From contig OX637402.1 in the NCBI GenBank assembly GCA_951799425.1, forward strand, positions 8,770,001-8,834,000: 64,000 nt of DNA, written 5' to 3'. The translations under genes and the position numbers were made by a program. Source of the stretch: Ilex aquifolium (Eukaryota > Streptophyta > Magnoliopsida > Aquifoliales > Aquifoliaceae). The notes under the pieces were generated by a model. That model saw only the letters and a list, made by a program, of their open reading frames with translations. It was not told where the DNA came from and made no database searches. Below, piece after piece: positions 54,150-64,000 of the stretch; positions within the stretch are counted from its first letter, which is position 1, and every line of letters starts with the position of its first letter.

Positions 54150-56709
54150 TCTACATCCATTAGAAAATGGATTCCACATTCTTAACAAACCCTTCATCAA
54201 ATGGTTTTACACGTTGGCCATTAACAGTAAAAACATTACCATTTGAAGGATTCTCTACCTCCACTGCTCCATGTCCAAACACTTGTCTTACAATATAAGG
54301 CCCAGTTCACCTTGATCTCAACTTACTAGGAAACAGGCGAAGCCTTGAATTAAACAGGAGAACTTTTTGGGAAGGGACAAAATATTTTCTCACTATGTTT
54401 TTGTCATGAAAAATTTTCATCTGTTCTTTGTAATTTTAGCATTATCATAAGCCTCATTTCTCAAATCTTCTAACTCGCTAATATGAAGTTTCCCTAATAT
54501 TCATGCCTTGTCCAAGTCAAAGTTCATGGTTTTAATAGTCCAATATGCTATGTGTTCCAATTCAACAGGCAAGTGACAAGGCTTTCCATAAACTAATCGA
54601 TAAGGAGACATGCCCAAAATTGTTTTAAATGCAGTGCAATATGCCCAAAGCGCATCAGTTAGTCGTAATGACCAATCTTTGCGGTCCGAGTTTACCGTCT
54701 TTTCCAAAATCATTTTAATCTCTTGATTAGCCAATTCAGTCTGTCCACTAGTTTGTGGATGATAAGGGGTTTCAGCTTATAAGAAACCAACTATTTTTTC
54801 ATCAAGTTTTCAAAAGGACGATTCCAAAAATGAGCACCCCATCACTTATGATGGACCTAGGAATTCCATACTGGGACAAATTATTTTCTTTTAAAAATTT
54901 AATCACTGTGCAGTGATTATTATTTCGGCATGGAATTGCTTCAAGCTATTTGGACACATAATCGACAACTACCAAGATGTATAGATAACCAAAGGAATGG
55001 GGAAATGGTCCCATGAAATCGATGCCCCAACAATAAAAAATTTCAATTACTAGTATGGGCTTTAAGGGCATTATGTTTCTTTTAGAAATACTCTCCAATC
55101 TTTGGCATCTATCACATGCTAGACAAAACGCATGAACATCCTTAAAAAGTGTGAGCCAATAAAATCCACACTGCAAGATTTTTGCAATGGTTTTGTTTGA
55201 TTGGTAACAGTTGCCCATCTGGAAAATTTTCATTGATTGGTAATGTGTTCTCATAGAATTCTTATGTCAATCTTGATAGATGATCTGCCACTACATTTTT
55301 TACTCTTTTTTTGTCCTTGATGATTAGGTCAAATTCTTACAATAAGAGTATCCATTTTAATAGTCATGACTTGGCATCCTTTTTTGTGAGCAAATACTTT
55401 AATGCTGCATGATCAGCAAACAAAATGACTGGAGAACTACCTAGATAAGAACAAAATTTTTTTACAACAAAAACCACATCAAACAACTCTTTTTCAGTTA
55501 TGGAATAATTCATCTGAGCAGTATTCAGAGTCTTGCTTGCATAATAGATCATATAAGGTTTTTTATCCTTTCTTTGACCTAACACTGCTCCCACAATGTA
55601 ATCACTTGCATCGCACATTAGTTCAAAGGGCAGGGTCTAGTTAGGAGATTGCATTATTGGAGCAGAGATTAACATACCCTTAAGCTTATCAAAATTTTTG
55701 TTGGCATGCCTCATTCCACATGAAAGATACATCCTAACTTAAGAGATGACACATGGTTTTCATATGGTACTTAAATCTTTGATGAACCCTGCATGCCTTA
55801 GAAATGATCGGACATCATTAACAGTTTTAGGAGCAGGTAAATTGCCTATCAGATCTATTTTTACTTTGTCAACTTTTATGCCTTCTGATGAAACAATGTG
55901 ACCTAAAACAATGCCTTGTGTTACCATGAAATAACATTTCTCCCAATTAAGCACAAAATTGGTCTCCTTAGATCTTACCAAAACTTTTTCTAGGTTATTT
56001 AAATATAATTAAAATGAATCTCCATACATAGAAAAATCATCCATGAATATTTACAAAAATCTCTCAACCATGTCACTAAACAAACTCAACATGCATCTTT
56101 GAAATGTTGCAGAGCATTACATAATCCAAATGACATCCTTCTAAATGGAAAATTACCAAATGGGCATGTGAATGTTATTTTCTCTTGGTCACCAAGTGCT
56201 ATCTTGATTTGATTGTTCTCAGAATACCCATCTAGGAAACAATAGAATGCATGACTTGCAATCCTTTCTAAGACTTGATCGAGAAAGGGAAGAGGAAAGT
56301 GGTCCTTCCTAGTTATCGAATTGAGTTTTCGGTAGTCTATGCACATTTGCCATCCTATAACAACTCAGATTGGTACCAACTCATTGAAATCATTTTTAAC
56401 TATTGTGACCCCAGACTTCTTGGGCACAACTTGGGTTGGGTTGACCCATTTACTGTCAGAGATGGGGAAGATGATTCCTCCATCCAACAGTTTGAGAACC
56501 TCAGTCTGTATAACCTCCTTCATATGGGGGTTAAATTGTCGCTGCATTTGACGCGAGGGTTTTGCATCCTCCTTGAGGTATATAGCATGATTACAAATCA
56601 ATGGACTTATACCTCTCAAATCAGCAATGGTCCACCCAATGGTACTTCTATCAACTTAGAATCTTGTGAATTTACAAGCTTGGATGAAATGACCACTAGA
56701 TAAGACTCA
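54150..56709 (-). pseudogene. Athila pol remnant of element 3: RT, RNase H, integrase
   Basis: In transcription order: RT text (ISPLICNHAIYLKED, LLDGGIIFPISDSKWVNP, CIDYRKLNSITRKDHFPLP; 56620-55760), RNase H (CDASDYIVGAVLGQ, YASKTLNTAQMNYSITEKEL; 55620-55370), integrase (QCGFYW, CLACDRCQRL, CWGIDFMGPFPHSFGY; 55250-54946) and the C-terminus ([23 protein letters not shown] and on to 54150). It is closest to element 4 pol. Many breaks; clearly older than element 4, in keeping with its place at the base of the nest. Confidence 0.85.
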
Positions 56710-56713
56710 TCCT

Positions 56714-58458
56714 TGCTTGGTTTATTCCGTCGTTCCTAATCTCTGAACATGAACCCTCAACGTGTGTATGGCTTATGTGTGTGGATGAGTGTCACTCTCA
56801 CTCGGGTTCGATGCAAGAAATGAGAAAAGGGTGTGTGAATGAAATGTGTGTATGTATGTGAACAAAAGTGCTCCCCAAGCGTAGAGAGACTTTCGAGTGT
56901 CGTGTTTTACTTGGAATTCATATTCCAAGGTCGTCTTCTCAGGGAAGGAAGGTGAATTGTTTTCAAGGGGATTTTGGTGAAAAATGAAAAGTGTAAAAAT
57001 ATTTGATGTTTGAGTTTTGGTGAATTGTGTTCTGGATGAAAATAAAATGGCAACAAGTGTTGGCTAATCCAAAGAGGTCATTCCAATGGGAATGCCAAAT
57101 CAACTCAAGATGTTCTTCCAATGGTGCCTAGACATTCGATTGATTCGTAGGAAGCGCGAGACTAAAATGGAGGTGAGGATTCAAGTATACCCCGTGACAA
57201 GTCTACAGTGTATCAAGAACTCATAACCACGTCCATACTCAACCTAGTCAAACCAAACCATCGTACACTACGGGGAGGAATGAAAAAGAGATGATTTAAC
57301 ATACCCAAGAGGAATTCTCCCTTGGATTAGCCAAATTTAAGCATAGCTACTCATATTTAATGCAAGAACATAAATGAAGTGAAGAGACATTGTGAAGAAA
57401 TGAAGATTGGAACTTAATTTAATGCAAGCAAAGTTAAACTATGAAGTAGTGCATCGAATACCCATATTAAAAACTTGAAATGAAGAGAACTCAGTACAAC
57501 AATGGTAGAATCTAAATGGTGTATTTAAAATTGCAATGTACTTGAAATAAATAACATTAAAGACAATAAATGAAGCTTACAAGAGTATTCAAGAAGATTA
57601 CAAGTGAAAATAGGTAGAGGAATGCAAAAATCTAAGCTTTCTCTCTCTAAAACTATGTCTTCCTCCTAGAGCTTCTCACTCTATATCTCTACAATCCTGA
57701 ATAATTCCAATGATGCTTGCATTTTTTTCCATGGAGCTCCCTCTAGGTGTGTGATAGGCTTCCCATCCATAGGAGGCCGACTTAATGGCTTGGGCAGGCT
57801 AGGACAAGCCTAGCCTACAACTCCATTGGCTTGGCTCTTCTCTCTCCTCCTCATTAATGCAATGGCCTCCAAAGTCCAACTTGAAGTGAAGGGAGGCTTG
57901 TATGTGTGTAAGAGATGTCAGGGGACAAGTGGGAGAAGGATAGGTGGGACCCCCAAATGGCAGAGCTTGAGTTGCAGGCTGTCTAGGATTTCTGGGCAAA
58001 ACCTTTCGGAAGGTCGATGCAAACCTTCCGGAAGGTTTGTGCAGGAACAGTTGAAAAAGCATTCCAGACAGCAAAACCTTCCAAAAGGTTGATGTAAACC
58101 TTCCGGAAGGTTCATTTCAGTAGACAAAATCTTCCAAAAGGTTTTGGCAGTGAATAGGCAGACCAAATGCAAACCTTCCAGAAGGTTTATGGCCAAACCT
58201 TCCGGAAGGTTTTCATCAAATTTGTCTTTTTCTTGGTTTCTTCACCTTCCAATCCTTCTTTTGAGCTATCCCTTCACCTTAATTGACTTTCATCACTACG
58301 ATGAGAGCTTAACTCAAGCTATTTACATCTTTTCACCTACATTCACCTAAGATTACATCAAACGGTAGATTAACTGCATTTCTTTTCCAAATTCACAACA
58401 AAAGCAAGTATAAAAGGGTATAACCACATACAATATATGCAATATTTTGTACTAATCA
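56714..58458 (-). repeat. 3' LTR of a further Athila element, with heat-shock-element-like palindromes
   Basis: 1745 bp. On the minus strand it starts TGATTAGTAC right after a purine tract (AAGTTGGGGCTG, 58459-58470) and ends AAACCAAGCA. It shares the 3'-part blocks of LTRs 5452, 8556, 52066 and 63141. The 5-bp word at 56709-56713 (atcct) is not repeated at 58459, as expected for a 3' LTR whose element continues to the right. At about 58005-58215 it carries about seven copies of AACCTTCCGGAAGGTT or near variants. Confidence 0.85.
58005..58215. promoter_or_regulatory. Cluster of TTCCGGAA palindromes in LTR U3, HSE-like
   Basis: About seven copies of a 16-bp palindrome in 210 bp, about 245-450 bp from the LTR 5' end. 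One copy, TTCCGGAAGGTTC at 58101-58113, fits the three-unit pattern TTCnnGAAnnTTC of a heat shock element exactly; others fit two units. Clusters of such elements are known to drive heat activation in LTRs of the ONSEN family. Function here is inference. Confidence 0.5.
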
Positions 58459-58672
58459 CAGCCCCAACTTGAGTTTTGCTAGTCCCTAGCAAACTTCATT
58501 TCAAACCGCAAGAAATAAAACTACAACAACATCCATTCATACAAGTAAATATTCAAACACTCGAAATGCAAAAATCACATCGCAATTAAAATAGACTTGG
58601 GCAATGATAAAATGTAACAACTGTGGTATTTTCATTGATCATTCTCAAAAGTTCAGTACAATGAGTTAGTGT
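58459..58672 (-). other. Start of 3' non-coding region of that Athila element
   Basis: The purine tract (58459-58470, minus) and 'gctagtccctag' word match the 3' regions at 28935 and 10944. It is cut at 58672 by the plus-strand LTR. Confidence 0.65.
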
Positions 58673-60612
58673 TGATTAGCACTTAAAATTAGAATATTAC
58701 TATGCCGTTTTAAGACTAATTGTACTTTGATGGAGTTTAAGTGATGTCATTTTAGGCCCTAAACTGAACAAGGACTCAAGAACAACAAGTACCACACTTG
58801 AATGCAACACCAGCACATTAAAGCACAAAATTGGAAAAGCTTGGAGCACAACCAGAACGTTCGAACGCCAACTCACGTTTGAACAGCCAAATTGAACTGT
58901 AGCAGACTCAACTGCTAAGAGAAGGCGTGTTGCAGTTAGGAAAGAAGACTGTGAAGCTCTGAGGCACTTGAGTGTCACGTTCGAACGCCAACTCACGTTC
59001 GAACGTGCACTTGAGTTGATTGAAGACCAGACTACTGCATAGAGTGTGGAACTGAACTTCACAAAAGACCAACAGATCACTCGAGTGAGAGGGACAGAGC
59101 ACATCTGGCGTTCGAACGCCCCTAGTGTAAAAACGGAAGAAACGTTCGAACGACAGACAACGTTCGAACGACCATAAAGCAAAAATAGAAACAACGTTCG
59201 AATGCAAACTCACGTTCGAACGTTCTCCACAGACTGGCAGTAGAGTAGTTGGTTTTTCACTTGGACTTGGGCGGCATACACTATTCCTTCACCCCCTCTT
59301 GTCTCCTCCTCTTGCCTATAAATACTCCCATTTTATAGAGCTAAGGGAGCCAAGTAGAAGGGTTAATGGAGGCTTAGACTCCCACTCACATTGTAGATTC
59401 AAGCTTACATTTTCTTTGTATGAAGTCTTTATTTTAGAGATTAGTTTGGCTTTAGTCCAACATCTCCTTGCTTGTTATAAAAGTAGTTTAATGTTTATGC
59501 TTTCATTTAAATGCATAGAAGAGAGTTAGTTCATCTTTTGGTTGAGGAAGCAACCCTCCATTCCTTGGTTGAGGAAGCCACCCTCCAAATGTGACTAGCT
59601 TTCTTCTACTTTTATTGTTTATGTACTTCACTTCCATTGCCTGAGCTTCTTTCTTTCTTAGAGGAGTGAAACTCGTCCACTTTTCTAGAGCTTTACCAAA
59701 GCCGCGAAGGGTGGAACGTGATTCACTCAATCTTTGTTAAAGATTGGCTCCTTGTTCATTGTTATTTTATCTCTTAAGTCTTCTACTTGGAGGGATGAGC
59801 ATCACCCACTTTTTTAGCTTTACCAAAGCCATGAAGAGTGAGTAGTTTCTCATTCACTCTTTAGTAAGAGGAGAAGGGCATGTATAAGTTATCTGGGAGT
59901 TATATTTGTGTACTGTTCTTATGCTTAACGTTTATTTCTTCTTGCTTATTGGATGATTGATTGCATCTAGGAAAGCTAAGGTACTTTGTATAACTGTGGG
60001 TTCTTTCTATGAAACGGATGACTCTTGCATAGAAAGACTCATCGGTTCAAGGCAAGTACCCCGGCTAGATCTTCAGGACTACCCTTCAATCCTACCCCTT
60101 ATTGTGCTTCATTTAAAGAATGAAATATTAATGTCATGATTGGATATCTTGTAGAAACACTTGCTTATTTGTAGACGGGTTAAGTCTCGACATAGACAAT
60201 TCTTGTAAACTTCTAGAAAGACATCGGAATCATGTTCTTAATTCTCACAGTCCATCTTTATCTTCCGATTAACTTGTTGTTAACACGGGAGTTAATTGAG
60301 TTATCAAGCACAAGTATAATAAACCGGATAATTAACTACATGTCCAGATCCTTGAACTAAAGAGTGACCCTTTTTCATTAGCATTTATCTCCTGTTTTGT
60401 TAAGAAAATTCTATTGGAAAGAATCTTATATTCTGTCCAAGAAATCTCACACCTCACAGCAAATCTCAAGGGTTACAATCAATAGGTCTCCACCACTACT
60501 TATCTCAAAAATACCAACAAAAGTTCCCTGTGGATTCGACTCTGGACTCAAACCGGATTATTACTACAGCTTGACCGCCTGCACTTGGGTGTACACATTT
60601 CGGATCAAGTCA
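58673..60612 (+). repeat. Element-4-type LTR in plus orientation
   Basis: 1940 bp, TGATTAGCAC...GGATCAAGTCA, opposite in orientation to the two LTRs of element 4. TATAAATA at 59327-59334. CGTTCGAACG palindromes lie at about 58857-59223, with one extra pair of about 50 bp (near 59140-59170) not found in the other two copies, which explains most of the extra length. Followed by AGTTTTTG, the leader and first primer-site bases of this family, and then abruptly by inverted sequence. Confidence 0.9.
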
Positions 60613-63140
60613 AGTTTTTGCACACTCCCCAACCTAAATATTGCTAGTCTCTAGTAATACAAAAATAAATCTACTCCTAATGCCATTTTCGTAGGTGATC
60701 CGGTTGCATTTAGCTTATGCAACAAGCCGTTGAACCACTAGGTTTACCCTAGCGGATGAGTGTTGTCTCGTGAGGGTTTCCAATGAAGCTACCCACAAAC
60801 TTCAGTCGAACAGATGTGTATATGAGATTGCTGATTAAAGTAAATTAGCATCATGGTCGTTGAGGCACCCAACTCTCAATTTTGACTTATATCCCGCATG
60901 TCCCTCTTTCATAGGTATCTATTCTATGCAAAAATTAACATCTGTTACATTGGCATTTGGAATTCCCTGTGTAGTAGGAATGATCATTCACACCACATGA
61001 ATTGTTATATAACAAACACTCCCTTTTTCCACCTTCCATGGATAGCTTCGATTCCACAAACCTCTCGTAGAATGCTCTCAGCAAAAAAATTCGCTCCGAT
61101 TATAGTGACTTGTTTCTCACAGATTATGTGATTAGAAGGTGGCCAATCGAAAAATCACATGCACAATTAGGAAGGGAGTGAAATTTTAAGGAAGCAACTA
61201 CTCATGTTTGGCATAATCCCATGAAAGAATATTGGCGCAATTTAAAGAAATACTATTTACCATATCCCAATTTTGATTGACAACACATGCATGTAACATA
61301 CTTGAGATCAATTGGGATTTTTCATGGGTTGTAACGTGGCCAGAGGTCAGTGAAATGACGTCAGAAGTATTCAAAAGCTATCTTCTGTTTATGTAGTGTA
61401 GCGCACCTCTTTCTAGCTTTTCGATATTTTGCCAAGAGATGATATTACTTTCTTTCATTTTTCTCATTTTTCACTTTCTTGGCAATTTCTTGCCTTTTTG
61501 CTTCTTTTCTATTTCAATTGTTCCCATTGATTCTTCTTGTCATTGAAAAGTAGCCTCCACAGCCTTTCCATTTTCCTTGCATTTCTGTGTCATATTGATT
61601 TATAAGAGGGTGCAAGAAAATTAGATAGCAATGGTGTGTCAAGTATGTTTTCTTGTGGCTTGGTAATCATACGGGTTTATCGAAGAAGAAATGATACATT
61701 GAGGGCTCAAACATGGCTGACTAGGAAAATAATTTTGTAAAAGAAATGGCTAAGGCTCAATATCAAATCAAAGATGGCCTAAAATCATTTCTCAAGTATG
61801 TGCACATGTATGTGTCGTATGTGAAGGTTTCCTGTGGGATATGTCAATAGATCACTTTTAATTGCGTCAATCAAAGCAAGATTAATGAGATTATTCAAAA
61901 ATTGAGGATGAAAGACTTTACTTGAGTAAACATCGATTGTCTCTCGAAAGCATCGAAGGCTCGAAGCTCACCATGGTATTCTTTGTTATCTCCACTAGTT
62001 ATGTCGGGTCTTCCAGGGAATGTCGGTTATATACCGATTCCATTTTCGAGTCAGATCATCCTATACCTTGAAAATAACAGATATCGATGCACATTTGACA
62101 ATTTAAGCATAGAAATAATACCAATTTTCCAAGAGATGCGGTTTTAAGTTTCGGTTGATAAGTTGAGGTGTCAAACCGATCATGTGCGTAGTTACTCTAG
62201 CAAACATTCTTAACATCCACATTCGTTCCATCATATATTAATTTTAAGCTAAATCTACATATGCATTTAAACAAATAAAAGTGATAAATCGAACCATTCA
62301 TTTCTCAAAATATCGTCGTTTAACATCAACATCAATGATTCAATTCATCCACAATCACACACAAAAACTTACAACATCTTCAACACTATCAAAGAAGAAA
62401 CTCATAGAAATAAGCAATAAACACACAAAAAAAACATAAACAAGAACAGGGATCCGTCTCTCTCACTCTCCTTCATGTCCACTATCTCCACCAGGTCCAC
62501 CCCTCAGAAGCCTAAGAATCTCATCCTGCTTAGCTTCAATGCTAAGCATGATATCTCGTAAAGAGCGTCGGGTGCTGGTGCTAGGTCCTGCCTCCTGTGG
62601 CTGATCTGTCTCTTCCTCCATCTCTCTCTACTCCTCTGCATCAAGCTCTTCTTGCACCTCATCCATTGCATGGGTATGGGGCATCTCTTGTCTGGCCGCT
62701 AGGCCGCCACTATGACTTTGGCTTCTCCGGAAAGAAGCCTTGTTCAGTGGCCCCATCGGCTTTTGAATCTCCATCTCTGGCTTCACCCTAACCCCATGGT
62801 CTTTACATATTTCAGTCACTAGGGTGCCGAAGGGAAGTGAATTCCGCTTCACATCACACCCTTTCTTCATCTCCATCAGCACTAGGGAAGGGAGGTCAAT
62901 GTTTTGCCCTTTTCCAATTGCATACAAAAGTCGGGCCATGTCGGGGAAGATTTCATTCTTTCTTCCTAGCGGAGCAAAGTTGGCAATCGCAATCAAGTTC
63001 AACATTTTATATTTATCGGTTAGCTCCCCTTGTCTAAAAAATTTATTCCCAGTCCAAGAAAAATTAGGTACTCCAGTCAGTTCCTTCCCACCATATTCAT
63101 TGGCACGTTCTTTCTTGGGGTATAGGCGGGACTTGGTACC
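60613..63140 (-). mobile_element. Inverted 3' part of an element-4-type Athila copy
   Basis: From about 60621 the sequence matches the minus-strand 3' region of element 4 (28935-31410): two last bases of an LTR, purine tract, 3' non-coding region (60623-62440) and the C-terminal two-thirds of ORF3 (62440-63140). It is highly similar to element 4. It is head-to-head with LTR 58673-60612 and ends at 63140, where another LTR is inserted in ORF3. Confidence 0.85.
62440..63140 (-). pseudogene. Athila ORF3, C-terminal part, interrupted by an LTR
   Basis: Minus-strand text with FGTLVTEICKDHGVRVKPEMEI, MEKKGCDVKRN-like and LPSLVLxEM segments aligns with ORF3 of element 4 (30770-31410). The N-terminal third lies beyond the inserted LTR, outside the window. 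The acidic C-terminal tail is shorter than in element 4. Confidence 0.75.
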
Positions 63141-64000
63141 TGATTGATTGAAAATGCGGTGTTGTTTCCTAACCTCTAAACATCACCCTCACCCTCAATG
63201 TGTGTATGGCTTATAGGAATGGGTGAGTGTCACTCTCACTCGGAATGATGCAAAAGATTAGGCAACAATGGAATGGTGATGAAAATGAATGGAATGAACA
63301 AAATATGTGGAATGAAATGCGGGTGTGAACAAAAGCGCTCCCCAATCGCAAGGAGTCTTTCGTTGTCGGTGTTTTACTTGGAAGAGTATTCCAAGGTCGT
63401 CTCCTTAGGGAAGGAAAGGAAGTTTTGTGAAAGTGATTTTGCAAAAGTGAAAAGAAAATGTAAAATCTTTTGTTTGAGTTTTGTGTTTGGTTTGTAAATG
63501 AAAATGCAAATAAAGCAAGTGTTGGCTAATCCAAAGGGTTCATTCCAATGGGAATACCAAATCAACTCAAAGCCTTCCTCCGATTGAGCATGAATAAACG
63601 ATTGATTCGGGGGAAGCTAGGGACGAGATTGGTGAGTATCTAAGCATAAACCGTGACTAGGCCTACGGAATATCAAAGGCTCACCAACTCATCCACTCTC
63701 AACCCCGTCAAACCGAACCATTTGACTCTAAAGGGAGGAATGAAGAAGAGTTGAAAATGGTATTCCCAAGAGGAATTTTCCCTTGGATTAACCAACTTAA
63801 ATCCTAGCTACTCATATTAACAATGCAAGACAAGCATAAAGGAAATGGACATGGAAGGGAAATGGAGCATGGAACTTAACTTACAACAAGAAATCTAAAG
63901 CTATGAAGGAAAAATATGCAATACCCAATATAAAAGCTTGAAATGAAGAAAACTTAAATAACAATGGTGAAATGAAGAACATGAAAGTAAACTTGCAATA
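63141..64000 (-). repeat. Athila-family LTR, truncated by window end
   Basis: It starts TGATTGATTG at 63141 (the 3' end of the LTR on the minus strand) and shows the family blocks 'gttgtttcctaacctctaaa', 'gagtgtcactctcact', 'gctccccaa' and 'gtgttttacttgga'. No primer site lies to its left, so it is either a solo LTR or a 3' LTR inserted in ORF3. The left target word would be about GTACC (63136-63140). Confidence 0.8.

Larger units (their letters stand above)
24480..56713 (-). mobile_element. Athila-clade element 3, host of the four-layer nest
   Basis: Own segments are 24480-25941, 51625-52065 and 53773-56713. In transcription order: part of RT (56713 downwards), RNase H, integrase, spacer, small Cys frame, internal promoter-like region, and remains of ORF3. 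Joining by target duplications is consistent: TTACA on both sides of the LTR 25942-51624, and CACAA on both sides of the solo LTR 52066-53772. Gag, both LTRs and the 3' non-coding region are absent, being replaced at 56714 and at about 24480 by other elements. Coding parts are strongly decayed. Confidence 0.8.

Overview
This window looks like repeat-rich plant heterochromatin, probably from a dicot. I find no host gene, tRNA or rRNA gene. Nearly all of it is LTR retrotransposon sequence from two lineages. One is the Athila clade of Ty3/gypsy: tRNA-Asp primer site, gag-pol, and a third reading frame of the plant-specific 'putative transposon protein' kind downstream of pol. The other is a chromovirus lineage resembling Tekay/Del: initiator-Met primer site, long LTRs of 2.4-2.9 kb, and a pol end of GDEIF type followed by a purine tract. 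Bases are AT-rich, solo LTRs are common and nesting is deep, as expected of a pericentromeric region. The species cannot be named from this sequence alone.

Layout. 1-7276: 5' half of Athila element 1 (minus strand), with its 5' LTR, a decayed primer site and an unrelated LTR (3354-4666) inside gag. 7277-7749: unassigned. About 7750-18155: 3' half of Athila element 2 (minus), whose 3' LTR holds a solo LTR (8556-10279, TSD ACAAG) and whose 3' non-coding region holds a chromovirus solo LTR (11389-14028, TSD TAGTG). 18190-20632: another chromovirus solo LTR (TSD CATAT), set in a decayed chromovirus 3' end and AT-rich DNA up to 22205. 22206-24475: plus-strand mosaic of an Athila pol piece joined directly to a chromovirus gag-protease piece.

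From 24480 to 56713 lies a four-layer nest. Athila element 3 (minus, old) was hit by a chromovirus solo LTR (25942-51624, TSD TTACA). That LTR was hit by Athila element 4 (27047-50228, two LTRs, TSD GGTAA, perfect tRNA-Asp primer site). Element 4 in turn holds a plus-strand chromovirus array, LTR-internal-LTR-internal-partial LTR (32492-41610, TSD CTACC). Element 3 carries one further solo LTR (52066-53772, TSD CACAA). From 56714 to the end: a 3' LTR of another Athila family, an element-4-type LTR in plus orientation joined to an inverted 3' region of the same family, and a truncated LTR at 63141-64000.

Most notable signals. In Athila element 4 a TATA box with a cluster of CGTTCGAACG palindromes sits in the LTR just upstream of transcription, and the same kind of module recurs inside the element just before the third reading frame; a decayed version sits at the same place in element 3. 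This suggests a second, internal promoter for that frame. A small Cys-containing reading frame between integrase and the third frame is recognisable in three Athila copies. Several Athila LTR subfamilies carry palindrome clusters in the same part of U3 but with different palindromes; one of them contains a perfect three-unit heat-shock-element pattern.
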